NCBI GenBank assembly: GCA_946543025.1
Contig: CAMNLN010000047.1
Span: 1-15,763 of the forward strand
Source of the DNA: an uncultured Verrucomicrobiota bacterium
GTDB lineage: Bacteria; Verrucomicrobiota; Kiritimatiellia; RFP12; UBA1067
Direction: 5' to 3'
DNA length: 15,763 nucleotides
Made by a program: the position numbers and the translations under genes. A model generated the notes under the pieces. The model searched no databases. It saw only the letters and a list, made by a program, of their open reading frames with translations, and was not told the DNA's origin. The first letter of the stretch is position 1; each line of letters opens with the position of its first letter. Below are positions 1 to 6,776 of this stretch, one piece after another.

Positions 1-1
1 A

Positions 2-2155
2 CGGAAGAAACTGGGCTTCGCGGGCAATATGGCGATCGGGTGTTTGCTGGACATCGTGCTGATCGTCGGATTCGCCCTTGTGATGTCTGAGGAGCGGCTG
101 GTCAACGCGCTGGCCTACGCGATCATCCTCGCCGTCCCCGTCTGGCTCGTCAGATGGCTGCTCAACCGGCTCGACCTGCTGGATGGCTGGTGGGGTCGGT
201 TGCTCGGCCCCGCCGCCCTTGTGTTCGCCATGTATCTTTCCATCCACTGCCCGATCGAAACGGACAAGCCGGATGGTGGGAAAGGTGCGGCCTCGCCGCA
301 TGATGCCGCCGAGAAGGTGGCGGGGCAGGAGGAAGACCATGACAGCTCGACGAACGGCGCGCCGCACTGGGCTCTGCCGCCGCCGGCTGGCATCCGCTAC
401 GTGCCCGCCGTCACGAACGAGGTGACGGTGGAGGAGGCGTTGGCAGAGCTGAACGGTCTCGTCGGTCTCAAGCCCGTGAAGGACGAGGTGGCGCGGTTCG
501 TGAAGTTCGTGCGCGTGGCGCAGCAGCGCAAGGCGGCCGGGCTGAAGGTGGCGCCGATTTCTTACCACATGGTGTTCACCGGCAATCCTGGCACGGGCAA
601 GACGACCGTCGCGCGCATCATGGCGAAGATCTACAAGGCGCTCGGCGTCGTCAAGAACGGACACCTCGTGGAGTGCGACCGCAGCGGGCTCGTGGCCGGC
701 TACACGGGTCAGACCGCCATCAAGACCGGCCAGGTGATCGACTTTGCGCTCGACGGCATCCTGTTCGTGGACGAGGCGTACTCGCTCGTGAACGGTCCGC
801 AGGACTCCTACGGCGACGAGGCGATCTCGACGCTTCTCAAGCGCATGGAGGACGACCGCGACCGGCTGGTGGTGATCGTGGCGGGCTACACGAAGGAGAT
901 GAAGAAGTTCATCGACGCGAACTCCGGCCTCGCCTCGCGCTTCAACCACTATGTGGAGTTCCCGGACTACACGGCGGACGAGTTGGCCGAGATGTTCCGC
1001 ATGAACGCGAAAAAGAGCCAGTATGTCCTTTCCGCCGACGTGGAGCGCGACCTTGGCGCGTTCATTTCCGCCAAGACGGCCAACCGTGACCAGAAGTTCG
1101 GCAACGGGCGTTGGGTGCGTAATCTCTTCGAGCAGACCGTCGCACACCAGGCCGAGCGCGTGGCCGATATCCAGAACCCAACTCCCGAACAGCTCATGAC
1201 GATCGAGATGCGCGATATCGGCGAGCTGGGGAAGGGTTTGGCGAGCCTCGGCGCGGACGGTCTGGCGCGTACGCCGCCGCCCGGCATTCGCTACATGCCG
1301 GCCTCCACGAACGAGGTGACGGTGGAGGAGGCTCTCGCGGAACTGAACGGGTTGGTGGGCCTTAAGCCCGTGAAGGAGGAAGTGGAGAAGTTCGCGTCGT
1401 TCGTGCGCGTGGCGCAGCAGCGCAAGGCGGCCGGGCTGAAGGTGGCGCCGATTTCTTACCACATGGTGTTCACCGGCAATCCTGGCACGGGCAAGACGAC
1501 CGTCGCGCGCATCATGGCGAAGATCTACAAGGCGCTCGGCGTCGTCAAGAACGGACACCTCGTGGAGTGCGACCGCAGCGGGCTCGTGGCCGGCTACACG
1601 GGTCAGACCGCCATCAAGACCGGCCAGGTGATCGACTTTGCGCTCGACGGCATCCTGTTCGTGGACGAGGCGTACTCGCTCGTGAACGGTCCGCAGGACT
1701 CCTACGGCGACGAGGCGATCTCGACGCTTCTCAAGCGCATGGAGGACGACCGCGACCGGCTGGTGGTGATCGTGGCGGGCTATACGGAGGAGATGAAGCG
1801 GTTCATCGACGCGAACTCCGGCTTGGCTTCGCGCTTTACCCACTACGTGGAGTTCCCGGACTACACCGCCGAAGAGTTGGCGGCGATGTTCCGCATGAAC
1901 GCGAAGAAGAACCAGTATGTCCTTTCCGCCGACGTGGAGAAGTGGCTCGATCCGTTCATTCGCGTTCGTACGGCTAAACGCGACCGCAAGTTCGGCAACG
2001 GCCGTTGGGCGCGGACGCTGTTCGAGGAGGCCGTCTCGCGTCAGGCCGTGCGCGTGGGGAAGATGGAGAATCCGACCGCGAATCAGCTCAAAACGCTCAT
2101 CATGAAGGACGTGGGTATCAAGCTCAAGGCCCCCGAAGCCTCGAAAGAAGACTAG
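2..2155 (+). CDS. Membrane-anchored tandem AAA+ ATPase, CbbX/CfxQ (SpoVK-like) family; 5' end probably cut by window edge
   Basis: Numbering starts at the Met encoded at 29. Three hydrophobic segments (about residues 3-19, 26-47, 57-73) are followed by a charged, low-complexity linker (about 74-125) and then two AAA+ modules offset by 298 residues. Each has a Walker A motif GNPGTGKTT (185-193; 483-491), Walker B ILFVDEA (244-250; 542-548), a probable arginine finger in LASRF (about 304; 602) and a sensor-2-like GNGRW segment (about 358; 656), so both sites look active. This pattern is that of the CbbX/CfxQ/SpoVK family, whose members remodel proteins (CbbX is a Rubisco activase; EccA serves type VII secretion). 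No Rubisco or secretion partner is visible, so the target is unknown. The frame stays open to the left edge and no Shine-Dalgarno precedes base 29, so the true start probably lies upstream. Family assignment is firm; function is not. Confidence 0.85.
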   Translation, partial: RKKLGFAGNMAIGCLLDIVLIVGFALVMSEERLVNALAYAIILAVPVWLVRWLLNRLDLLDGWWGRLLGPAALVFAMYLSIHCPIETDKPDGGKGAASPHDAAEKVAGQEEDHDSSTNGAPHWALPPPAGIRYVPAVTNEVTVEEALAELNGLVGLKPVKDEVARFVKFVRVAQQRKAAGLKVAPISYHMVFTGNPGTGKTTVARIMAKIYKALGVVKNGHLVECDRSGLVAGYTGQTAIKTGQVIDFALDGILFVDEAYSLVNGPQDSYGDEAISTLLKRMEDDRDRLVVIVAGYTKEMKKFIDANSGLASRFNHYVEFPDYTADELAEMFRMNAKKSQYVLSADVERDLGAFISAKTANRDQKFGNGRWVRNLFEQTVAHQAERVADIQNPTPEQLMTIEMRDIGELGKGLASLGADGLARTPPPGIRYMPASTNEVTVEEALAELNGLVGLKPVKEEVEKFASFVRVAQQRKAAGLKVAPISYHMVFTGNPGTGKTTVARIMAKIYKALGVVKNGHLVECDRSGLVAGYTGQTAIKTGQVIDFALDGILFVDEAYSLVNGPQDSYGDEAISTLLKRMEDDRDRLVVIVAGYTEEMKRFIDANSGLASRFTHYVEFPDYTAEELAAMFRMNAKKNQYVLSADVEKWLDPFIRVRTAKRDRKFGNGRWARTLFEEAVSRQAVRVGKMENPTANQLKTLIMKDVGIKLKAPEASKED
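505..888 (+). repeat. Direct repeat copy 1 (384 bp, identical to copy 2) inside the AAA+ gene
   Basis: This stretch covers Walker A, Walker B and sensor 1 of the first AAA+ module. By eye it is base-for-base identical, third codon positions included, to 1399-1782. Base 504 (a) differs from 1398 (c), and base 889 (c) differs from 1783 (t), which sets the limits. Confidence 0.85.
1399..1782 (+). repeat. Direct repeat copy 2 (384 bp, identical to copy 1) inside the AAA+ gene
   Basis: This is the second copy, 894 bp downstream and in the same reading frame. The 90 bp before each copy still align but differ at many synonymous and non-synonymous sites, and the sequence after each copy differs at scattered sites. 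A clean block of identity inside older diverged repeats suggests gene conversion. Confidence 0.85.
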
Positions 2156-2179
2156 CGGCAACGACAGCGGCGCAAAATA

Positions 2180-2193
2180 TGATATAATATTCG
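2180..2193 (+). promoter_or_regulatory. Extended -10 promoter of the GH2-citrate synthase-argJ cluster
   Basis: The sequence TGATATAAT (2180-2188) matches the extended -10 consensus TGnTATAAT exactly and stands in a short AT-rich island between GC-rich genes. The bases 17 nt upstream (around 2160-2165) do not resemble TTGACA. It is followed by ATATTCG, which is also found after the -10 of the minus-strand TPR gene near 15342. A strong ribosome binding site AAGGAG (2207-2212) lies 5 nt before the ATG at 2218. Confidence 0.7.
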
Positions 2194-2217
2194 TTTCTGG
2201 CAAAATAAGGAGCGAAT

Positions 2218-4167
2218 ATGACACGCAAACTGATGACGATTGCGGCCGGGTTGGTCGCGTTGACCGTGAACGCCGAACTGATGCTCACGCCATGGGGCGA
2301 GAAGGTGACGGACGCGAACGCATGGCGGGGCTATCCTCGCCCGCAGATGGTGCGCGCGAACTGGACATGCCTGAACGGGCAGTGGGACTACGCGATCACC
2401 GCCATCACCAACACGACGGGCCGTCCCGTGAAGTGGGATGGGAAGATTCGCGTGCCATACGCGCTTGAGGCGCCGCTCTCTGGAGTCGGCGGACGACTTC
2501 TTGAACCGTACGAGTACCTTTGGTACACGCGCCAGCTCGACCTCGATCCGAGGCCGGGCGAGAGGATACTGCTCCATTTCGGAGCCGTCGATTTCCGTGC
2601 GATTGTCTACCTCGGCCATGACGAGGTGGCGACAACGCCGCACGACGGAGGTCAGCTGCCGTTTACGGTGGACCTGACGCCTTACGCGAAGAAGGGCCTG
2701 AACACGCTGACCGTCCTCGTATGGGATCCGACCGAGGGCTTCGAGCGCAAGTGCAGCGGTTGCGGCAAGGTGGAGGTGGTGCCGTTCGGCCAGAGCCGTG
2801 GCAAGCAGGAGTTTCGCACGCACGCCTGCTTCTATACGCGCATGAGCGGCATCTGGCAGACCGTGTGGATGGAGACCGTTCCCGAAAAGCATATCGCCGA
2901 CTACGCCGTGACAACCGACATCGACGCGGGGACCGTCACGTTCACCTTCGCCGTGGACGGCCTCAAGTACGGCGATTCCGAGCCGGGCTGTATCGCTGTC
3001 AAGGACGGTGGCAAGACAATCGCGCAAGGGGCGTTCCGGCCGGGCGAGCCGTGTACGGTGAAGATGCCGGCGGGATTCGGGCTGTGGAGTCCGGAGTCGC
3101 CCAAGCTCTACGACTTCACGGCCACGTTCGGCAAGGACAAGGTCGACGGCTACTTCGGCATGCGTAAGTTTGAGAAGCGCAAGGACGCCAAGGGCGTGCT
3201 GCGGTTCTTCCTCAACAACAACCCCTATTACGTGATGGGTACGCTCGACCAGGGTTGGTGGCCTGACGGGCTTCTCACGCCGCCCTCGGAGGAGGCGATG
3301 GCGTTCGACATCCAGACGCTGAAGGATTGCGGCTTCAACACGATGCGCAAGCACATCAAGGTGGAGCCTCTGCGCTACTACGCGCTCTGCGACCGGCTGG
3401 GGCTTCTGGTCCTCCAGGACATGCCCAGCAGCACCCACGGCGCGCGCGATCCGTTCAATTGGCAGACCGTGAAGAACTACGGCTTCTTCCGCGAAGAGCT
3501 GAAGGGGCTGATGGACCTTCTCCGCAAGGTGCCGTCCATCGTGATGTGGATCCCCTACAACGAGGGCTGGGGCCAGCACGACCAGAACCTCACGCACGCG
3601 ACGCTGGATTTCGTGAAGAAATACGACCCTACGCGCCTCGTGAACGCGCCGTCCGGCTGGAACGACTTCGAGGGCGGCGAGATCCGTAACGTCGGGAAGA
3701 AGCTGCCGCGCACCAAGACCGAACATCTGCCCGCGGCGGAGTGCGAGGCGGCGGATATCGTGGACTACCACTACTACCGCGGTCCCGAGATGCCGCCAGT
3801 CAACGCCAGGCGAATCTCCTTCCTCGGCGAGTTCGGTGGCCTCGGTCATCCCGTGGACGGGCACCTTTGGCGCATGTTCGACCAGGCGGCGTCGCTCGGC
3901 GGCGAGCGGAGCGGCAACTGGGGCTACGGCGGCATCGAGGACACGAAGACGCGCGAAGGACTGGAAAAGACCTATCTCGGCCTCATGGAGAAGCTCGGCG
4001 ACTTTGCGGAGCAGGGGCTGGCGGGGTCGATCTATACGCAGACCACTGACGTCGAGATCGAGATCAACGGTCTTCTGACGTACGACCGCAAGGTGTTGAA
4101 GTACAATCCTGCGGTCCTGAAGAAGGCGCACGAGGCGGTCATGCGCAGGGCGACGTCCGCGCGGTGA
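2218..4167 (+). CDS. Secreted glycoside hydrolase family 2 enzyme (beta-galactosidase/beta-glucuronidase-like)
   Basis: This 649-residue protein starts at an ATG 5 nt after AAGGAG and has a signal peptide (about residues 1-19, ending VNA), so it should act outside the cytoplasm. The GH2 domains follow in order: a jelly-roll sugar-binding domain (about 48-165), an immunoglobulin-like domain (about 226-325, after the typical GKQ and SGIWQTVWME segments) and a TIM barrel (about 328-620). The family acid/base glutamate is seen in YNEGWGQ (E449), and the likely nucleophile is E538 in FLGEFGG. GH2 enzymes are retaining exo-acting beta-glycosidases (galactose, glucuronate or mannose), and the sequence does not settle the sugar. 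The protein is shorter than LacZ-type members and lacks C-terminal domains. C179, C182 and C204 sit near the domain junction and could form a disulfide or bind metal. Citrate synthase follows 14 bp downstream. Confidence 0.9.
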   Translation: MTRKLMTIAAGLVALTVNAELMLTPWGEKVTDANAWRGYPRPQMVRANWTCLNGQWDYAITAITNTTGRPVKWDGKIRVPYALEAPLSGVGGRLLEPYEYLWYTRQLDLDPRPGERILLHFGAVDFRAIVYLGHDEVATTPHDGGQLPFTVDLTPYAKKGLNTLTVLVWDPTEGFERKCSGCGKVEVVPFGQSRGKQEFRTHACFYTRMSGIWQTVWMETVPEKHIADYAVTTDIDAGTVTFTFAVDGLKYGDSEPGCIAVKDGGKTIAQGAFRPGEPCTVKMPAGFGLWSPESPKLYDFTATFGKDKVDGYFGMRKFEKRKDAKGVLRFFLNNNPYYVMGTLDQGWWPDGLLTPPSEEAMAFDIQTLKDCGFNTMRKHIKVEPLRYYALCDRLGLLVLQDMPSSTHGARDPFNWQTVKNYGFFREELKGLMDLLRKVPSIVMWIPYNEGWGQHDQNLTHATLDFVKKYDPTRLVNAPSGWNDFEGGEIRNVGKKLPRTKTEHLPAAECEAADIVDYHYYRGPEMPPVNARRISFLGEFGGLGHPVDGHLWRMFDQAASLGGERSGNWGYGGIEDTKTREGLEKTYLGLMEKLGDFAEQGLAGSIYTQTTDVEIEINGLLTYDRKVLKYNPAVLKKAHEAVMRRATSAR

Positions 4168-4181
4168 CCCAAGGAGAGAAC

Positions 4182-5540
4182 ATGATAGATCCAAAACTTC
4201 TCACGGCACGCGCCGAGGACGTACGGCGCATGGATTCCATCGACCCCGCGTTGTACCACAAATACGGCGTGAAGCGGGGTCTGCGCAACGCCGACGGCAC
4301 GGGCGTGCTGGTGGGGCTCACCAGCATTGGCAACGTGCATGGCTACGTGGTGTCCGAAGGCGAGAAGCAGCCCGTGCCGGGCCAGCTGTTCTATCGCGGG
4401 TTCGACGTGGAGGATCTGGTGCGCGGCTGCGAGCGGGAGAACCGCTTCGGTTTCGAGGAGTGCGCCTACTTGCTCCTCTTCGGCGAGCTTCCCACGAAGG
4501 CGCAGCTCGCCGAGTGGCAGGCGATCCTCGGCGAGTACCGCCGCCTGCCGGACGGCTTCAAGGAGAAGGCCATCATCCGCGCGGCGAGCAAGGACCTGAT
4601 GAACGCCATTGCCCGCGCGGTGCTGACGGCCTACACGTACGACGCGAACCCGGACGCGCTCGACCTTGAGACGAACCTCGGCCAGGCCGTGTGGCTGATC
4701 GCCGCGTTCCCCACGATCGCCGCCTACGCCTATCGCGCCAAGGCGCACTATCACCTTGGGCATTCGCTCGTGCTGCGTTACCCAGACCCGGAGAAGGGTG
4801 CGGCCGAGAACCTCCTCGGCCTCATCCGCCGGACGGGCGAGTACACGCGCCTGGAGGCCGAGACGCTTGATCTTGCGCTTATCCTCCACGCCGAACACGG
4901 CGGCGGCAACAACTCCAGCTTCGTGACGCATGTCATCACGTCCGCGTATTCGGACATGTACTCCACCATCGCCGCCGCCACGCTTTCGCTGAAGGGCAGC
5001 CGTCACGGCGGCGCGAACCTGCGTACGATGCGCCAGATGAACGAGATGAAGAAAAACATCTCGAAATGGACGGATCAGGGCCAGGTGGCGGATTACATCG
5101 AGAAGATCGTCCGCAAGCAGGCCGGCGACGGAACGGGGCTCGTCTACGGCCTCGGACATGCCGTCTACACCTTGAGTGACCCGCGTGCCGTTCTGCTGAA
5201 GGAGAAGGCGAAAAAACTCGCCGAGGAGCAGGGGCGCATGGACGAGTTCACGCTCTACGACACGATCGAGGCGCTCGGCCCGGACATCATTCGCAAGGTC
5301 CATCCGGGGGCGCGCGAGGTGTGCGCGAACGTGGACCTCTATTCCGGATTCGTCTACGACATGCTCGGCATTCCGCAGGACCTCTACACGCCGCTCTTCG
5401 CGGTGGCCCGCGTGGTGGGCTGGTGCGCGCATCGGATGGAGGAGCTGGACAACGACGGCCCGATCATCCGCCCGGCCTACAAGCCCATCTACAAGGCGCG
5501 CGACGTGCGCGAGTACCAGCCGCTGGAGGAACGGAAATGA
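4182..5540 (+). CDS. Citrate synthase (citrate/2-methylcitrate synthase family)
   Basis: This 452-residue enzyme condenses acetyl-CoA with oxaloacetate to give citrate, the entry step of the TCA cycle; some relatives use propionyl-CoA instead. The catalytic residues appear in family context: histidine in GSRHGGANL (about H275), histidine in YGLGHAVY (about H326) and aspartate in NVDLYSGF (about D385). The motif HAEHGGGNNSSF (about 236-247) is typical of the long form found in anaerobic gut bacteria. I chose the ATG at 4182 because AGGAG (4172-4176) lies 5 nt upstream. An in-frame GTG at 4164 overlaps the GH2 stop codon but would place the binding site inside the gene. The stop codon overlaps the argJ start by 4 bp (ATGA), implying translational coupling. 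Citrate synthase versus methylcitrate synthase is not resolved, but no other methylcitrate-cycle genes are present. Confidence 0.92.
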   Translation: MIDPKLLTARAEDVRRMDSIDPALYHKYGVKRGLRNADGTGVLVGLTSIGNVHGYVVSEGEKQPVPGQLFYRGFDVEDLVRGCERENRFGFEECAYLLLFGELPTKAQLAEWQAILGEYRRLPDGFKEKAIIRAASKDLMNAIARAVLTAYTYDANPDALDLETNLGQAVWLIAAFPTIAAYAYRAKAHYHLGHSLVLRYPDPEKGAAENLLGLIRRTGEYTRLEAETLDLALILHAEHGGGNNSSFVTHVITSAYSDMYSTIAAATLSLKGSRHGGANLRTMRQMNEMKKNISKWTDQGQVADYIEKIVRKQAGDGTGLVYGLGHAVYTLSDPRAVLLKEKAKKLAEEQGRMDEFTLYDTIEALGPDIIRKVHPGAREVCANVDLYSGFVYDMLGIPQDLYTPLFAVARVVGWCAHRMEELDNDGPIIRPAYKPIYKARDVREYQPLEERK

Positions 5541-6754
5541 AGGTGAAGCCGATCGCGGGCGGCGTATGCGCCGCCAAGGGATTCCGCGCGGCGGGCGTGC
5601 CTGCGCGCATCAAGTACGAAGGCCGCAACGACGTGGCCCTGATCGTGGCCGACGCGCCGTGCGCGGCGGCTGCCGTGTTCACCACGAACGCCGTGGCGGC
5701 CGCGCCCGTTCTATATGATCGGGAGGTCGTGAAGGGCGGTCGCGTCCAGGCCATCCTCGCCAACAGCGGTTGCGCGAACGCCTGCACGGGCGCGGTCGGC
5801 TACAAGGATGCCGAAAAGAGCGCGCGCGCGACGGCGAAGACGCTCGGCATCGACCCGAAGCTCGTGCTGGTGGCGTCCACCGGCGTGATCGGCCATCGCC
5901 TGCCCGTGGACAGGCTCGTCGACGGCATGAAAGCCGCCGCCGCACAGCTCGCCGCCACGCCCGAGGCCGGGCTCGCCGCCGAGAAGGCCGTCATGACCAC
6001 AGACACGAAGCCGAAGCAGGCGGCCGTCCAGACTGTCATCGGCGGCAAGACCGTCACCGTGGGCGGCATGTGCAAGGGTTCCGGCATGATCGAGCCTAAC
6101 ATGGCCACGATGCTCGGCTTCATCACCACCGATGCCGCCGTCACGCCGGCGATGCTCCGCCGCGCGCTCAGGCTCGCGATCGCCGCCAGCTTCAACCGCG
6201 TGGTGGTAGACGGCGACGAATCGACGAACGACTCCGTGTTCCTGCTTGCCTCCGGCGCGGCGGGAAACAAGACAATCTCATCGTCGGGTACGGACTTTCG
6301 CGCGTTCGTCGAGGCGTTGACGGCGGTCGGGATCTCGCTTGCCCGCCAGATGGCGGCGGACGGCGAGGGCGCGACGAAGTTTGTCACAGTCACCGTGAAG
6401 GGCGCGAAGACGCAGCGGGACGCCGATCGCGCCGCGCGCGCCGTCGCAAAGTCGCCCCTCGCCAAGACGAGCTGGTTCGGCAAGGATCCGAACTGGGGCC
6501 GTGTGCTGGCGGCCGTGGGCTATTCGGGCGCGACGGTGGACGACCGCGCCGCCGAGGTGTTCTACGGCAAGACGTGGGCCTATCGCAAGGGCAAGGTGGC
6601 GGACGCCACCCAGCTCGCGAAACTGGCGAAGGAGATGGAAGGAAGCGAGCTTGCGGTGACGGTGGACCTGCATCTCGGCGCGTTCTCATCCGTCATCTAC
6701 ACGTGCGATTTTTCGCTCGACTACGTGCACATCAACGCCGACTACACCACCTGA
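5537..6754 (+). CDS. argJ: Glutamate N-acetyltransferase / amino-acid acetyltransferase ArgJ
   Basis: This 405-residue enzyme moves the acetyl group from N-acetylornithine to glutamate, recycling acetyl in arginine synthesis. Bifunctional members also make N-acetylglutamate from acetyl-CoA. The self-cleavage site is seen in KGSGMIEPNMATMLGF: the bond A190-T191 should be cut to give alpha and beta chains, with T191 becoming the nucleophile. Other family landmarks are NSGCANACTG (76-85), the oxyanion-hole region STGVIG (114-119) and the C-terminal DYVHINADY. The ATG at 5537 overlaps the citrate synthase stop codon and has GGAGGA (5525-5530) 6 nt upstream. Longer upstream versions of the frame lie inside citrate synthase and are not real. 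No argA is nearby, and whether this copy is mono- or bifunctional cannot be told from sequence alone. It converges on the OPT gene, with 3 bp between stop codons. Confidence 0.95.
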   Translation: MKVKPIAGGVCAAKGFRAAGVPARIKYEGRNDVALIVADAPCAAAAVFTTNAVAAAPVLYDREVVKGGRVQAILANSGCANACTGAVGYKDAEKSARATAKTLGIDPKLVLVASTGVIGHRLPVDRLVDGMKAAAAQLAATPEAGLAAEKAVMTTDTKPKQAAVQTVIGGKTVTVGGMCKGSGMIEPNMATMLGFITTDAAVTPAMLRRALRLAIAASFNRVVVDGDESTNDSVFLLASGAAGNKTISSSGTDFRAFVEALTAVGISLARQMAADGEGATKFVTVTVKGAKTQRDADRAARAVAKSPLAKTSWFGKDPNWGRVLAAVGYSGATVDDRAAEVFYGKTWAYRKGKVADATQLAKLAKEMEGSELAVTVDLHLGAFSSVIYTCDFSLDYVHINADYTT

Positions 6755-6776
6755 CGGTTACTTCATCACCGTCAGG
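6750..6776. terminator. Perfect 9-bp hairpin across the convergent argJ / OPT gene ends
   Basis: CCTGACGGT (6750-6758) and ACCGTCAGG (6768-6776) are exact inverted repeats around a 9-nt loop. The left arm contains the argJ stop codon, and the right arm encodes the last residues of the OPT transporter. Neither strand shows a T-tract after the stem, so it is not a textbook intrinsic terminator. A two-way terminator or a 3'-end-protecting stem is the likely role. Confidence 0.55.

Noticed and set aside
505..1782. Possible insertion sequence or composite transposon formed by the direct repeats
   Set aside because: The repeats are in frame within a single protein, encode AAA+ ATPase motifs, and have no transposase or inverted ends.
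2152..4194. Long open frame on the minus strand (680 codons) across the GH2 gene
   Set aside because: It lies wholly antisense to a well-supported GH2 enzyme, has no recognisable domain and is rich in Arg, His and Val, as expected for the complement of GC-rich coding sequence.
4032..5432. Minus-strand frame (466 codons) opposite citrate synthase
   Set aside because: It overlaps an unambiguous citrate synthase with all catalytic motifs, and it has no domain of its own.
5321..5536. Upstream extension of the argJ frame
   Set aside because: It lies inside the citrate synthase gene in another frame and encodes an arginine-rich stretch; the ArgJ family start is at 5537 with a good ribosome binding site.
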